Positions 53,157 to 64,000 of a stretch of DNA of 64,000 nucleotides are shown here, piece after piece. Every line of letters begins with the position of its first letter. Position 1 is the first letter of the stretch. Origin of the DNA: Janibacter melonis. Lineage in GTDB: Bacteria > Actinomycetota > Actinomycetes > Actinomycetales > Dermatophilaceae. A program made the translations under genes and the position numbers. The notes beneath the pieces were generated by a model. It was not told the DNA's origin, did no database searches, and saw only the letters and a list, made by a program, of their open reading frames with translations. The stretch spans positions 759,333 through 823,332 of the forward strand of contig NZ_JAJBZM010000003.1 of NCBI RefSeq assembly GCF_020567375.1, in the 5' to 3' direction.

Positions 53157-54188
53157 GTGAGCACCGAGCGACGCATGGCCGTCCTCTCCGCGATCGTCGA
53201 GGACTACGTCCACACGAGCGAGCCCGTCGGCTCGCGCGCGCTGCTCGAGCGCCACCAGCTCGGCGTGAGCGCCGCGACCGTGCGCAACGACATGGCCGCG
53301 CTCGAGGACGAGGGGCTCATCGTGGCCCCGCACACGAGCGCGGGCCGCATCCCGACGGACGCGGGCTACCGGACCTTCGTCGACCAGCTCTCGACGCTCA
53401 AGCCGATGTCGCGGGCCGAGCGATCCGCGATCGCGCAGTTCCTCGAGGGGGCCGACGCCCTCGACGAGGTGCTCGACCGCACCGTGCGCCTCCTCGCGAC
53501 CCTCACCCGGCAGGTCGCCGTCGTCCAGTACCCCTCGCTCACCCGCAGCACGGTGCGCCACGTCGAGCTCGTGCCGATGTCCTCGAGCCGGCTCATGGTC
53601 GTCGTCATCACCGGCAGCGGCCGGGTCGAGCAGCGGGTCATCACGACCGAGACCGACTACACGACGCCCGCGGGCGCCGACGAGCTCGCGACCGCCCGCA
53701 CCCAGATCAACGCCGTCGTCACCGAGCGCCGGCTCGGCGAGGCCGTCACCGCCCTGCGCACCCTCGACGACGACGAGCGCACCCGCTCCAGCCTCACCGA
53801 CGGGGTGCTCGCCGCCATCGAGGAGGCCGCCCGCGAGGAGAGCGCGAGCCGCGTCACCCTCGCCGGCACGGCCAACCTCGCGCGGACCCCCTCGGACTTC
53901 CCGCTCACCCTCGAGCCCGTGCTCGACGCCCTCGAGCAGCACGTCGTGCTGCTGCGCCTGCTCGGCACCCAGGCCGAGCAGACCGGTGAGGTCGCCGTGC
54001 GCATCGGCAGCGAGAACCCCGTCTCGGGCCTGCAGACGACCTCGGTCGTCTCGACCGGCTACGGCGCCGGCGACGAGCTCGTCGGCCACGTCGGCGTGCT
54101 CGGCCCGACCCGGATGAACTACCCGGCGACGATCAGCCAGGTCCGGGCCGTCGCCACCTATCTCTCCCGGATCATCACGACCGGCTGA
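53157..54188 (+). CDS. hrcA: heat-inducible transcription repressor HrcA
   Basis: This 343-aa repressor has the N-terminal winged-helix with SRALLERHQLGVSAATVRNDM and LEDEGLIVAPHTSAGRIPTD, and a long C-terminal domain ending GVLGPTRMNYPATISQVRAV. It binds CIRCE with GroEL help. GTG at 53157 has the GAAGGGAG site. Its own CIRCE lies about 57 bp upstream. dnaJ follows after 53 bp. Confidence 0.96.
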   Translation: MSTERRMAVLSAIVEDYVHTSEPVGSRALLERHQLGVSAATVRNDMAALEDEGLIVAPHTSAGRIPTDAGYRTFVDQLSTLKPMSRAERSAIAQFLEGADALDEVLDRTVRLLATLTRQVAVVQYPSLTRSTVRHVELVPMSSSRLMVVVITGSGRVEQRVITTETDYTTPAGADELATARTQINAVVTERRLGEAVTALRTLDDDERTRSSLTDGVLAAIEEAAREESASRVTLAGTANLARTPSDFPLTLEPVLDALEQHVVLLRLLGTQAEQTGEVAVRIGSENPVSGLQTTSVVSTGYGAGDELVGHVGVLGPTRMNYPATISQVRAVATYLSRIITTG

Positions 54189-54241
54189 CGCCGGGCACCC
54201 CCTTCGTCCCCAGACCCCTGATCGACAGGACCCCCACCGCT

Positions 54242-55363
54242 GTGAACGACTACTACGCCGACCTGGGCGTCGACCGCTCCGCCACGCCGGAGGAGATCAA
54301 GCGCTCCTACCGCAAGCTCGCCCGCAAGCTGCACCCGGACGTCAACCCCGGCGAGGAGGCCGAGGAGCAGTTCAAGCGCGTCAGCCAGGCCTACGACGTC
54401 CTCGGCGACGAGGACAAGCGCCGCCAGTACGACATGGGCTCCGACCCCTACGGCGGCGCGCACGAGGGCTTCGGCGCGGGCTTCTCCTTCAGCGACATCA
54501 TGGAGCAGTTCTTCGGCCAGGCGGCCGGCGGCGGTCGCGGTCCGCGGCCGCGCCAGACCCGCGGCCAGGACGGTCTCGTCGCCCTGTCCGTCGACCTCGA
54601 GACCGCGGTCTTCGGCGGCACCCAGGACCTGACGATCGACACCGCCGAGCGCTGCAGCACGTGCTCCGGCGACGGCGCCCAGCCCGGCACGAGCCGCAAG
54701 GTCTGCGAGGTGTGCGGCGGTCGCGGCGAGGTCCAGATGGTCCAGCGCAGCTTCCTCGGCCAGGTCATGACGTCGCGCCCGTGCGCGGCCTGCCAGGGCT
54801 TCGGCGAGGTCATCCCGCACCCCTGCCACGAGTGCTCCGGCCAGGGCCGCGTGCGCACCCGCCGCACGATGAGCATCCGCATCCCGGCGGGCGTCGACAC
54901 CGGCACGCGCATCCACCTCTCCGGCGAGGGCGAGGTCGGCATCGGCGGAGGTCCCGCCGGCGACCTCTTCGTCGAGCTGCGCGTCACCCCGCACCCGACC
55001 TTCACGCGTCAGGGCGACGACCTGCACGCCTCGGTCCAGCTGCCGATGACGGCCGCCGCGCTCGGCACGACGCTCAACTTCGCGACGTTCGACGGCGAGC
55101 GCCAGGTCGAGATCGCCCGGGGCACGCAGCCCGGCGACACGATCGTCCTCGAGGGGCTCGGCGTCACCCACCTGCGGGGCGGCGGCCGCGGCGACCTCGT
55201 CATCCACGCCGACGTGCGCACCCCCACTCGCCTGGACGCCGAGCAGGAGCAGCTGCTGCGCGACCTCGCCGTCGCCCGCGAGGAGACCGAGCCGAGCGGC
55301 CAGCTCGCCGACGTCGACTCCGGATTCATGGGCAAGCTGCGCCACGCCTTCAAGGGCCGCTGA
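54242..55363 (+). CDS. dnaJ: chaperone protein DnaJ
   Basis: This 373-aa Hsp40 has the J domain with RKLHPDVNP (HPD), a short Gly/Phe region, then four zinc-finger repeats CSTCSGDG, CEVCGGRG, CAACQGFG and CHECSGQG, and the C-terminal substrate domain. This is the second, hrcA-linked DnaJ of actinobacteria (DnaJ2) rather than the dnaK-linked copy. It activates DnaK ATPase. The start is GTG. Confidence 0.96.
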   Translation: MNDYYADLGVDRSATPEEIKRSYRKLARKLHPDVNPGEEAEEQFKRVSQAYDVLGDEDKRRQYDMGSDPYGGAHEGFGAGFSFSDIMEQFFGQAAGGGRGPRPRQTRGQDGLVALSVDLETAVFGGTQDLTIDTAERCSTCSGDGAQPGTSRKVCEVCGGRGEVQMVQRSFLGQVMTSRPCAACQGFGEVIPHPCHECSGQGRVRTRRTMSIRIPAGVDTGTRIHLSGEGEVGIGGGPAGDLFVELRVTPHPTFTRQGDDLHASVQLPMTAAALGTTLNFATFDGERQVEIARGTQPGDTIVLEGLGVTHLRGGGRGDLVIHADVRTPTRLDAEQEQLLRDLAVAREETEPSGQLADVDSGFMGKLRHAFKGR

Positions 55364-55367
55364 GCCG

Positions 55368-56111
55368 ATGACCGCGCCGCTCTTCCACGTCGAGCGGGGG
55401 AGCCTGCAGGACCTGGCCCCCGGCGCGCACGTCAGCATCGGCGGCGCCGAGGCCAGGCACGCGGTCTCGGTGCGCCGGATCGCCCCGGGCGAGCAGGTCA
55501 TCGTCGCCGACGGCGCCGGCCAGGCGGTCCTCGGCACGGTCGAGGCGGCCGACGCCGGCGAGCTCGTCGTGCGCGTCGAGGCCCGCCGGGACGAGCCGCA
55601 GCCGAGCCCTCGCCTCGTCCTCGTCCAGGCCCTGGCGAAGGGGGGCCGCGACGAGGACGCCGTCGAGGCCGCCACCGAGCTCGGCGTCGACGAGGTCGTG
55701 CCGTGGGAGTCCGAGCGCGCGATCGTGCGCTGGCGCGGCCCGAAGGTCGCCAAGTCGCACCAGAAGTGGGTCAACGTCGTCACGGCCGCGGCCAAGCAGT
55801 CCCGCCGCGCCCGCACCCCCGAGGTGGCCCAGCCCGTCTCGACCAGGCAGCTCCTCGCGCGCGTCGAGCTGGGCGCCGTCGCGCTGGTCCTCCACGAGGA
55901 CGCGACGACCCCGCTCGCCGCCGTCGAGCTGCCGGCCGACGGCGACGTGCTGCTCCTCGTCGGGCCCGAGGGCGGCATCAGCCCGGTCGAGGTCGACCAG
56001 CTCGTCGCCGCCGGCGCCGTCCCCGTCCGGCTCGGGCCGGGCGTGCTGCGGGCCTCGACCGCCGGACCGGCCGCGATCGCGGTGCTCAGCGCCCGCTCGC
56101 GGTGGCGCTGA
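55368..56111 (+). CDS. rsmE: 16S rRNA (uracil(1498)-N(3))-methyltransferase
   Basis: This 247-aa SPOUT enzyme methylates U1498 of 16S rRNA. The N-terminal PUA-like domain includes GGAEARHAVSVRRIAPGEQV. The C-terminal knot has LLVGPEGGISPVEVDQL and RLGPGVLRASTAGPAAIAVL, both characteristic. Start ATG follows dnaJ by 4 bp; the dnaJ-rsmE pair is conserved in actinobacteria. Confidence 0.95.
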   Translation: MTAPLFHVERGSLQDLAPGAHVSIGGAEARHAVSVRRIAPGEQVIVADGAGQAVLGTVEAADAGELVVRVEARRDEPQPSPRLVLVQALAKGGRDEDAVEAATELGVDEVVPWESERAIVRWRGPKVAKSHQKWVNVVTAAAKQSRRARTPEVAQPVSTRQLLARVELGAVALVLHEDATTPLAAVELPADGDVLLLVGPEGGISPVEVDQLVAAGAVPVRLGPGVLRASTAGPAAIAVLSARSRWR

Positions 56112-56165
56112 CCCGGTCCCGCTCGAGCCCACCCGCGCTCCCCGCCCCCGTAGACTGCAGGCCTG

Positions 56166-57239
56166 ATGACTGACGACTCTCGTCCCGACCTCTCCGCCCT
56201 CGACTCGCTGCCCGACGCCGCGCCCGCGCCCGACACCCTCGGGGAGCGCACCGTCGACGAGGTGATCGTCCTGCCCGACTCGGTCACCCCCGTGGCCCTG
56301 CTCGGCCCGCGCGACGAGCTGCTGCGCACGATGGAGCGGCAGTTCCCCCGCACCGAGATCCTCGTGCGGGGCAACGAGTTCCGGATCTCCGGCCCGAAGA
56401 AGGACGTCGACGTCGTCGACGCCCTCCTCGGCGAGCTCGTCGAGATCGTCCGCGCAGGGCAGCCGCTCAACCGCGACGCCGTCGAGCGCTCGATCTCGAT
56501 GCTGCGCGGTGCGAGCCGTCAGCGCCCCGCCGACGTCCTCACGCAGAACATCGTGAGCAACCGGGGGCGCACGATCCGCCCCAAGACGCTGGGCCAGAAG
56601 GAGTACGTCGACGCGATCGACGACCACACGGTGATCTTCGGGATCGGCCCGGCCGGCACCGGCAAGACCTACCTCGCGATGGCCAAGGCCGTCGCCGCGC
56701 TCCAGGCCAAGCAGGTCACCCGGATCATCCTCACCCGCCCGGCCGTCGAGGCCGGCGAGCGACTGGGCTTCCTGCCCGGCTCGCTCAACGACAAGATCGA
56801 CCCGTACCTGCGCCCGCTCTACGACGCGCTGCACGACATGATCGACGCCGAGTCGATCCCGCGGCTCATGGCCGCCGGCACGATCGAGGTCGCGCCGCTC
56901 GCGTACATGCGCGGGCGCACCCTCAACGACGCCTTCATCATCCTCGACGAGGCGCAGAACACCTCGCCCGAGCAGATGAAGATGTTCCTCACGCGTCTCG
57001 GCTTCGGCAGCAAGATGGTCGTCACCGGCGACACGACCCAGGTCGACCTGCCGGGCGGGATGGACTCCGGCCTCAAGGTCGTCCAGCGCGTCCTCGAGGG
57101 CATCGAGGACATCCACTTCTCCGAGCTGACGAGCGAGGACGTCGTGCGCCACCGCCTCGTCGGGCAGATCGTCGACGCGTACGGGCGCTACGACGCCCGC
57201 ACGGGCGGCGGGCGAGGGGCGAAGGGGGAGCGTCGGTGA
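56166..57239 (+). CDS. PhoH family ATPase
   Basis: This 357-aa protein has an N-terminal KH-like region ([20 protein letters not shown]) and the PhoH ATPase domain with Walker [15 protein letters not shown] and Walker [19 protein letters not shown]. It may be an RNA-linked helicase/ATPase working with YbeY, whose gene overlaps its stop. TAGACT lies 9 nt before the ATG. PhoH-YbeY-CorC-Era is a conserved series. Confidence 0.93.
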   Translation: MTDDSRPDLSALDSLPDAAPAPDTLGERTVDEVIVLPDSVTPVALLGPRDELLRTMERQFPRTEILVRGNEFRISGPKKDVDVVDALLGELVEIVRAGQPLNRDAVERSISMLRGASRQRPADVLTQNIVSNRGRTIRPKTLGQKEYVDAIDDHTVIFGIGPAGTGKTYLAMAKAVAALQAKQVTRIILTRPAVEAGERLGFLPGSLNDKIDPYLRPLYDALHDMIDAESIPRLMAAGTIEVAPLAYMRGRTLNDAFIILDEAQNTSPEQMKMFLTRLGFGSKMVVTGDTTQVDLPGGMDSGLKVVQRVLEGIEDIHFSELTSEDVVRHRLVGQIVDAYGRYDARTGGGRGAKGERR

Positions 57240-57718
57240 GCGTCGAGCTCGGCAACGAGACCGACCACGAGGTCGACCTCGACGAGATCCGGGAGCTGTG
57301 CGGCTACGTCCTGCAGGAGATGCACGTGCACCCGGGCGCGGACCTCTACGTCCGCGTCGTCGACGAGCCGACGATGGCCCAGCTGCACGAGCAGTGGATG
57401 GACCTGCCCGGCCCGACCGACGTCATGTCCTTCCCCATGGACGAGCTGCGCCCGGGCCGTCCCGGCGCGCCCGCCCAGGGCATCCTCGGCGACATCGTGC
57501 TGTGCCCGAGCGTCGCCGAGCGGCAGGCCGCCGCGGCCGGGCACGCCCCCGCCGACGAGCTGCTCCTGCTGACGACGCACGGCATCCTCCACCTCCTCGG
57601 CCACGACCACGCCGAGGTCGACGAGGAGCGCGAGATGTTCGACCTCCAGCGCCGCCTCCTGCTCACCTTCCTCGCCGGCCGCGGACGCAGCGCGAACCCG
57701 CCCGCCGGCCGCTCGTGA
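57236..57718 (+). CDS. ybeY: rRNA maturation RNase YbeY
   Basis: This 160-aa zinc endoribonuclease trims the 3' end of 16S rRNA. The metal motif [11 protein letters not shown] (H3xH5xH) is intact, and [10 protein letters not shown] is the family signature. The GTG overlaps the phoH stop, and its own stop overlaps the next start. Confidence 0.95.
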   Translation: MSVELGNETDHEVDLDEIRELCGYVLQEMHVHPGADLYVRVVDEPTMAQLHEQWMDLPGPTDVMSFPMDELRPGRPGAPAQGILGDIVLCPSVAERQAAAAGHAPADELLLLTTHGILHLLGHDHAEVDEEREMFDLQRRLLLTFLAGRGRSANPPAGRS

Positions 57719-59004
57719 ACCTCCCGCTCGTCCTCGCGGCCCTCGCCGCGACCGTGCTCGCCTTCGTCCTCGTCCTCGCGGAGTCCGCGATCTCGACGAC
57801 CTCCCGGGTCGCCGCCGAGGAGGCCGAGGAGCAGGGACGTCGGGGGGCGGCCCCCCTTCGCCTCATCCTCGCCGACTCCACCGGCTACGTCGCCGTGCTC
57901 AACTTCGTGCGCGCGATGGCCGAGTCCACGGCCGGCGTGCTCGTCGCCGTGGCGGCCGTCGAGGCGCTCGACGGGCTGCTGCGCCCGCTGCTCATCGCCA
58001 TCGCGATCATGGTGCTCGTCTCCTTCGTCATCGTCGGGGTCTCGCCGCGCACCCTCGGGCGGCAGCACTCGACGGCGGTCGCGCTGGCCGTCGCCCCGGT
58101 CGTCGTCGGCGTGCGCCGGGTCCTCGGGCCCGTCGCGAGGCTGCTCATCGCGCTCGGCAACGCCGTGACGCCGGGCAAGGGCTACCGCGACGGCCCCTTC
58201 CGCTCCGAGGCCGAGCTGCGCGACCTCGTCGACCTCGCCGGGGAGTCCTCGCTCATCGAGGCGACCGAGCGCCGGATGCTCCACTCCGTCTTCGACCTCG
58301 GCGACACCCTCGCCCGCGAGGTCATGGTGCCGCGCACCGACATGATCACCATCGAGGCCGACAAGACGGCCCGCAAGGCGGTCAACCTCTTCATCCGCTC
58401 CGGCTTCTCGCGGGTGCCCGTCGTCGGCGAGAGCACCGACGACATCGTCGGGCTGCTCTACCTCAAGGACGTCATCCGGCGGGTGACGGCCGACCCGGAG
58501 AGCGCGACCCTGCCGGTCACCGCGATCATGCGGCCCGCCCCCTTCGTCCCCGAGAGCAAGCCGGTCGACGACCTGCTGCGCGAGATGCAGCGCGACCACA
58601 CCCACGCCGCGGTCGTCGTCGACGAGTACGGCGGCACCGCCGGGCTGGTGACGATCGAGGACATCCTCGAGGAGATCGTCGGCGAGATCGACGACGAGTA
58701 CGACCGCGAGACCCCCGGCGTCGAGCCGATGGAGGGCGGGCTCGTCCGCGTGCCCGCGACGATGCACGTCGACGACCTCGCCGAGCTCTTCGACGTGAGC
58801 ATCGAGGAGGACGAGGTCGACACTGTCGGCGGGCTCATCGGCAAGATCGTCGGTCGGGTGCCGATCGTCGGGTCCCGCGCCGAGGTGGCGGGCCTGGCCC
58901 TCACGGCTGAGAAGATGTCCGGGCGACGCCACCGCGTCGCGAGCGTCGTCGTCGAGCGGCTCGCCGAGCCGAGCGAGGACCAGGAGCAGGAGGAGGCGTC
59001 ATGA
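57715..59004 (+). CDS. CNNM/CorC-type membrane protein with CBS domains
   Basis: This 429-aa protein has an N-terminal CNNM domain with about four hydrophobic segments, then a pair of CBS domains ([40 protein letters not shown]) and a C-terminal CorC/HlyC-like domain. It may function in Mg or Co efflux; older annotation as hemolysin is unlikely to be right. The GTG overlaps the ybeY stop. Codon CTT in APLRL is part of a CGAAGGGG motif. Confidence 0.9.
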   Translation: MNLPLVLAALAATVLAFVLVLAESAISTTSRVAAEEAEEQGRRGAAPLRLILADSTGYVAVLNFVRAMAESTAGVLVAVAAVEALDGLLRPLLIAIAIMVLVSFVIVGVSPRTLGRQHSTAVALAVAPVVVGVRRVLGPVARLLIALGNAVTPGKGYRDGPFRSEAELRDLVDLAGESSLIEATERRMLHSVFDLGDTLAREVMVPRTDMITIEADKTARKAVNLFIRSGFSRVPVVGESTDDIVGLLYLKDVIRRVTADPESATLPVTAIMRPAPFVPESKPVDDLLREMQRDHTHAAVVVDEYGGTAGLVTIEDILEEIVGEIDDEYDRETPGVEPMEGGLVRVPATMHVDDLAELFDVSIEEDEVDTVGGLIGKIVGRVPIVGSRAEVAGLALTAEKMSGRRHRVASVVVERLAEPSEDQEQEEAS

Positions 59005-59942
59005 GCCAGGACGGCACGAGCACGGACGAGACGACCTACCGGGCGGGCTTCGCCTGCCTCGTCGGGCGCCCCAACGCCGGCAAGTCGACGCTGACCAACG
59101 CCCTCGTCGGCGACAAGGTCGCGATCACCTCGAGCAAGCCGCAGACGACCCGGCACACGATCCGTGGCATCGTCTCCCGGCCCGGGAGCCAGCTGATCCT
59201 CGTCGACACCCCGGGCCTGCACAAGCCGCGCACCCTGCTGGGGGAGCGGCTCAACGACCTCGTCCGAGAGACCCTCCTCGAGGTCGACGTCATCGGCTTC
59301 TGCCTGCCGGCCGACCAGCGGATCGGCCCCGGCGACAGCTACATCGCCGCCGAGCTCGTCGAGCTGCAGCGCGCGAAGCGCGTGCCCGTCGTCGCCATCG
59401 CGACGAAGAGCGACCGCGTCGACCGGCAGCGCCTGGCCGAGCACCTCATCGCCGTCGACCAGCTCGGCGACTGGGCCGCGATCGTGCCGTGCTCCGCCGT
59501 CGCCGGCGACCAGGTCGAGGAGGTGCTCGCGCTGCTCTCAGATCGGCTGCCGCCCGCCCCCGCGCCGCTCTACCCCGAGGACGTCCTCACCGACGAGCCG
59601 GCCGAGACGATGATCGCCGAGCTCGTCCGCGAGGCCGCTCTCGAGGGCGTGCGCGACGAGCTGCCGCACTCGCTGGCCGTCGTCGTCGAGGAGATGGTGC
59701 CGCGCGCGGACCGCCCGGAGGACGACCCGATGACCGATGTGCGGGTCAACGTCTTCGTCGAGCGGCCGAGCCAGAAGGCGATCATCATCGGTCGTGGCGG
59801 GTCGCGCCTGCGCGAGGTCGGCACGACCGCGCGCGAGGGCATCGAGCGGGTCCTCGGCCACCGCGTCTACCTGGACCTGCACGTCAAGGTCGCCAAGGAC
59901 TGGCAGCGCGACCCCAAGCAGCTCCAACGGCTCGGTTTCTGA
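59001..59942 (+). CDS. era: GTPase Era
   Basis: This 313-aa GTPase assists 30S assembly by binding the 3' end of 16S rRNA. G1 is LVGRPNAGKSTLTNAL, G3 VDTPGLHKPR, G4 KSDRVD, and the C-terminal KH domain has FVERPSQKAIIIGRGGSRLR. The ATG overlaps the upstream stop (ATGA). It ends the hrcA-era series. Confidence 0.97.
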   Translation: MSQDGTSTDETTYRAGFACLVGRPNAGKSTLTNALVGDKVAITSSKPQTTRHTIRGIVSRPGSQLILVDTPGLHKPRTLLGERLNDLVRETLLEVDVIGFCLPADQRIGPGDSYIAAELVELQRAKRVPVVAIATKSDRVDRQRLAEHLIAVDQLGDWAAIVPCSAVAGDQVEEVLALLSDRLPPAPAPLYPEDVLTDEPAETMIAELVREAALEGVRDELPHSLAVVVEEMVPRADRPEDDPMTDVRVNVFVERPSQKAIIIGRGGSRLREVGTTAREGIERVLGHRVYLDLHVKVAKDWQRDPKQLQRLGF

Positions 59943-60028
59943 CCCCCTCGCCCCCTGCGGGAGTGCCCGGGGAGAGGTCACACGTGGGTCTCGATCTGCA
60001 CGGACCCCCCTCGTAACTTGTCCGTCGA

Positions 60029-60042
60029 CACCCCTAGGGGTG
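60029..60042. promoter_or_regulatory. perfect palindrome CACCCCTAGGGGTG, candidate operator
   Basis: A 14-bp perfect palindrome lies in the 188-bp gap between era and the BCCT gene. A TANNNT box (TAACTT, 60014-60019) lies just upstream, so a repressor could block at the transcription start. Downstream is GGGAGGGG with a GGCGGCC-TC-GGCCGCC hairpin about 20 bp before the start. No gene is in the gap. Confidence 0.5.
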
Positions 60043-60130
60043 ATGGTGGATGGTCGGTCGAGCGCGATCTCGGCCGTCGCCACCGTTACGCAACCGAAGG
60101 GAGGGGCGGCCTCGGCCGCCTCGGACTGAC

Positions 60131-63155
<3,025 letters not shown>

Positions 63156-63170
63156 GGCCGACCGACCCAC

Positions 63171-63215
63171 GACGAAGGGGGCCCGCCGACATCTCGTCGG
63201 CGGGCCCCCTTCGCC
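63171..63215. terminator. asd terminator built from paired CGAAGGGG motifs
   Basis: Arms 63171-63190 and 63196-63215 form 19 of 20 bp around an ATCTC loop. The base is CGAAGGGGG with CCCCCTTCG. It lies 15 bp after the asd stop and separates it from the leuA leader. Confidence 0.85.
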
Positions 63216-63223
63216 CTGGGTGT

Positions 63224-63258
63224 CCGCAGTACGGGACCCCCTGGGTGGCGTACTGCGG
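63224..63258. promoter_or_regulatory. inverted repeat CCGCAGTACG-N15-CGTACTGCGG upstream of leuL
   Basis: The 10-bp arms 63224-63233 and 63249-63258 are perfect. They cover the -35 zone of the leuL/leuA promoter (-10 at 63266-63271). The span, 35 bp, fits a dimeric DNA-binding regulator. Alternatively it could be the last part of the asd terminator region. Confidence 0.55.
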
Positions 63259-63278
63259 GCGGGTCTAGGGTGGTCGCC

Positions 63279-63320
63279 ATGCAGGCGCGACTCCTCCTTC
63301 TCTGCCGCGGCGAGGCCTAG
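63279..63320 (+). CDS. leuL: leucine leader peptide of leuA
   Basis: A 13-codon open frame encodes MQARLLLLCRGEA. The four consecutive Leu codons (CTC CTC CTT CTC) include CTT, a rare codon in this DNA. TAGGGT (63266-63271) lies 7 nt before the ATG, so the leader should be leaderless. Such a leader lets ribosome stalling at Leu codons control leuA expression by attenuation. The 66-nt gap before leuA would hold the responding structure, which I could not fold. Confidence 0.85.
   Translation: MQARLLLLCRGEA

Positions 63321-64000
<680 letters not shown>

Overview
This window reads as a high-GC actinobacterial chromosome, most likely a member of Micrococcales such as Intrasporangiaceae/Dermatophilaceae. 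The evidence is dense coding with many GTG starts and 4-bp start/stop overlaps, a C50-carotenoid operon, actinobacterial hallmark families (DUF3097, DUF4031, DUF3516 helicase, MT0933-like peptide, HrcA/CIRCE), and a leucine leader peptide before leuA. The genus is inference only. I see no rRNA, tRNA, insertion sequence, prophage or CRISPR array.

Layout. 1-5981: a partial alpha/beta hydrolase, a small unknown protein, then a coupled operon of circularly permuted ATP-grasp protein, alpha-E protein and transglutaminase-like protein, followed by a membrane protein and a family-2 glycosyltransferase. 5935-11617 (minus): seven coupled genes, idi-crtE-crtB-crtI-crtYe-crtYf-crtEb, for a decaprenoxanthin-type C50 carotenoid. 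11865-25866: the conserved miaB ... def-miaA-dapF ... hflX backbone. It is interrupted by a hypothetical gene, a 61-aa MT0933-like peptide, yceI, a FUSC-type membrane protein, an AbiEi/nuclease protein, a methyltransferase and divergent glpK/glpD. 25894-39183: transport and accessory genes, comprising an NCS1 permease with an isochorismatase-like hydrolase, an SGNH lipoprotein, an HD hydrolase, DUF4031, an amino-acid ABC transporter with fused binding protein and permease, a DUF3516 helicase, a double GNAT, an NCS2 permease, an SDR and a GNAT. 39218-59942: core information processing, comprising a DinG-type helicase, holA, rpsT, lepA, hemW, hrcA-dnaJ-rsmE-phoH-ybeY-corC-like-era. PemK-like, M48 and CPBP genes, a thioesterase, a phosphatase, SRPBCC, TRIC, FabG-like and DUF3097 genes lie between them. 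60131-64000: a BCCT transporter, asd, and leuL-leuA (cut by the window end).

Three things run through the whole window. First, the octamer CGAAGGGG (usually GCGAAGGGGG or ACGAAGGGG) occurs at least 59 times by eye on the two strands together, about one per kb, in coding and intergenic DNA with no strand skew. It occurs as inverted pairs in the stems of four terminator-like hairpins. This resembles the behaviour of DNA uptake sequences and is the most interesting signal here. Second, a -10-like hexamer (NANNNT, mostly TANNNT) sits 6-8 nt before more than 20 start codons, which implies widespread leaderless transcription. Third, intergenic spaces between convergent genes hold elaborate inverted repeats (18711-18796 and 52024-52107).
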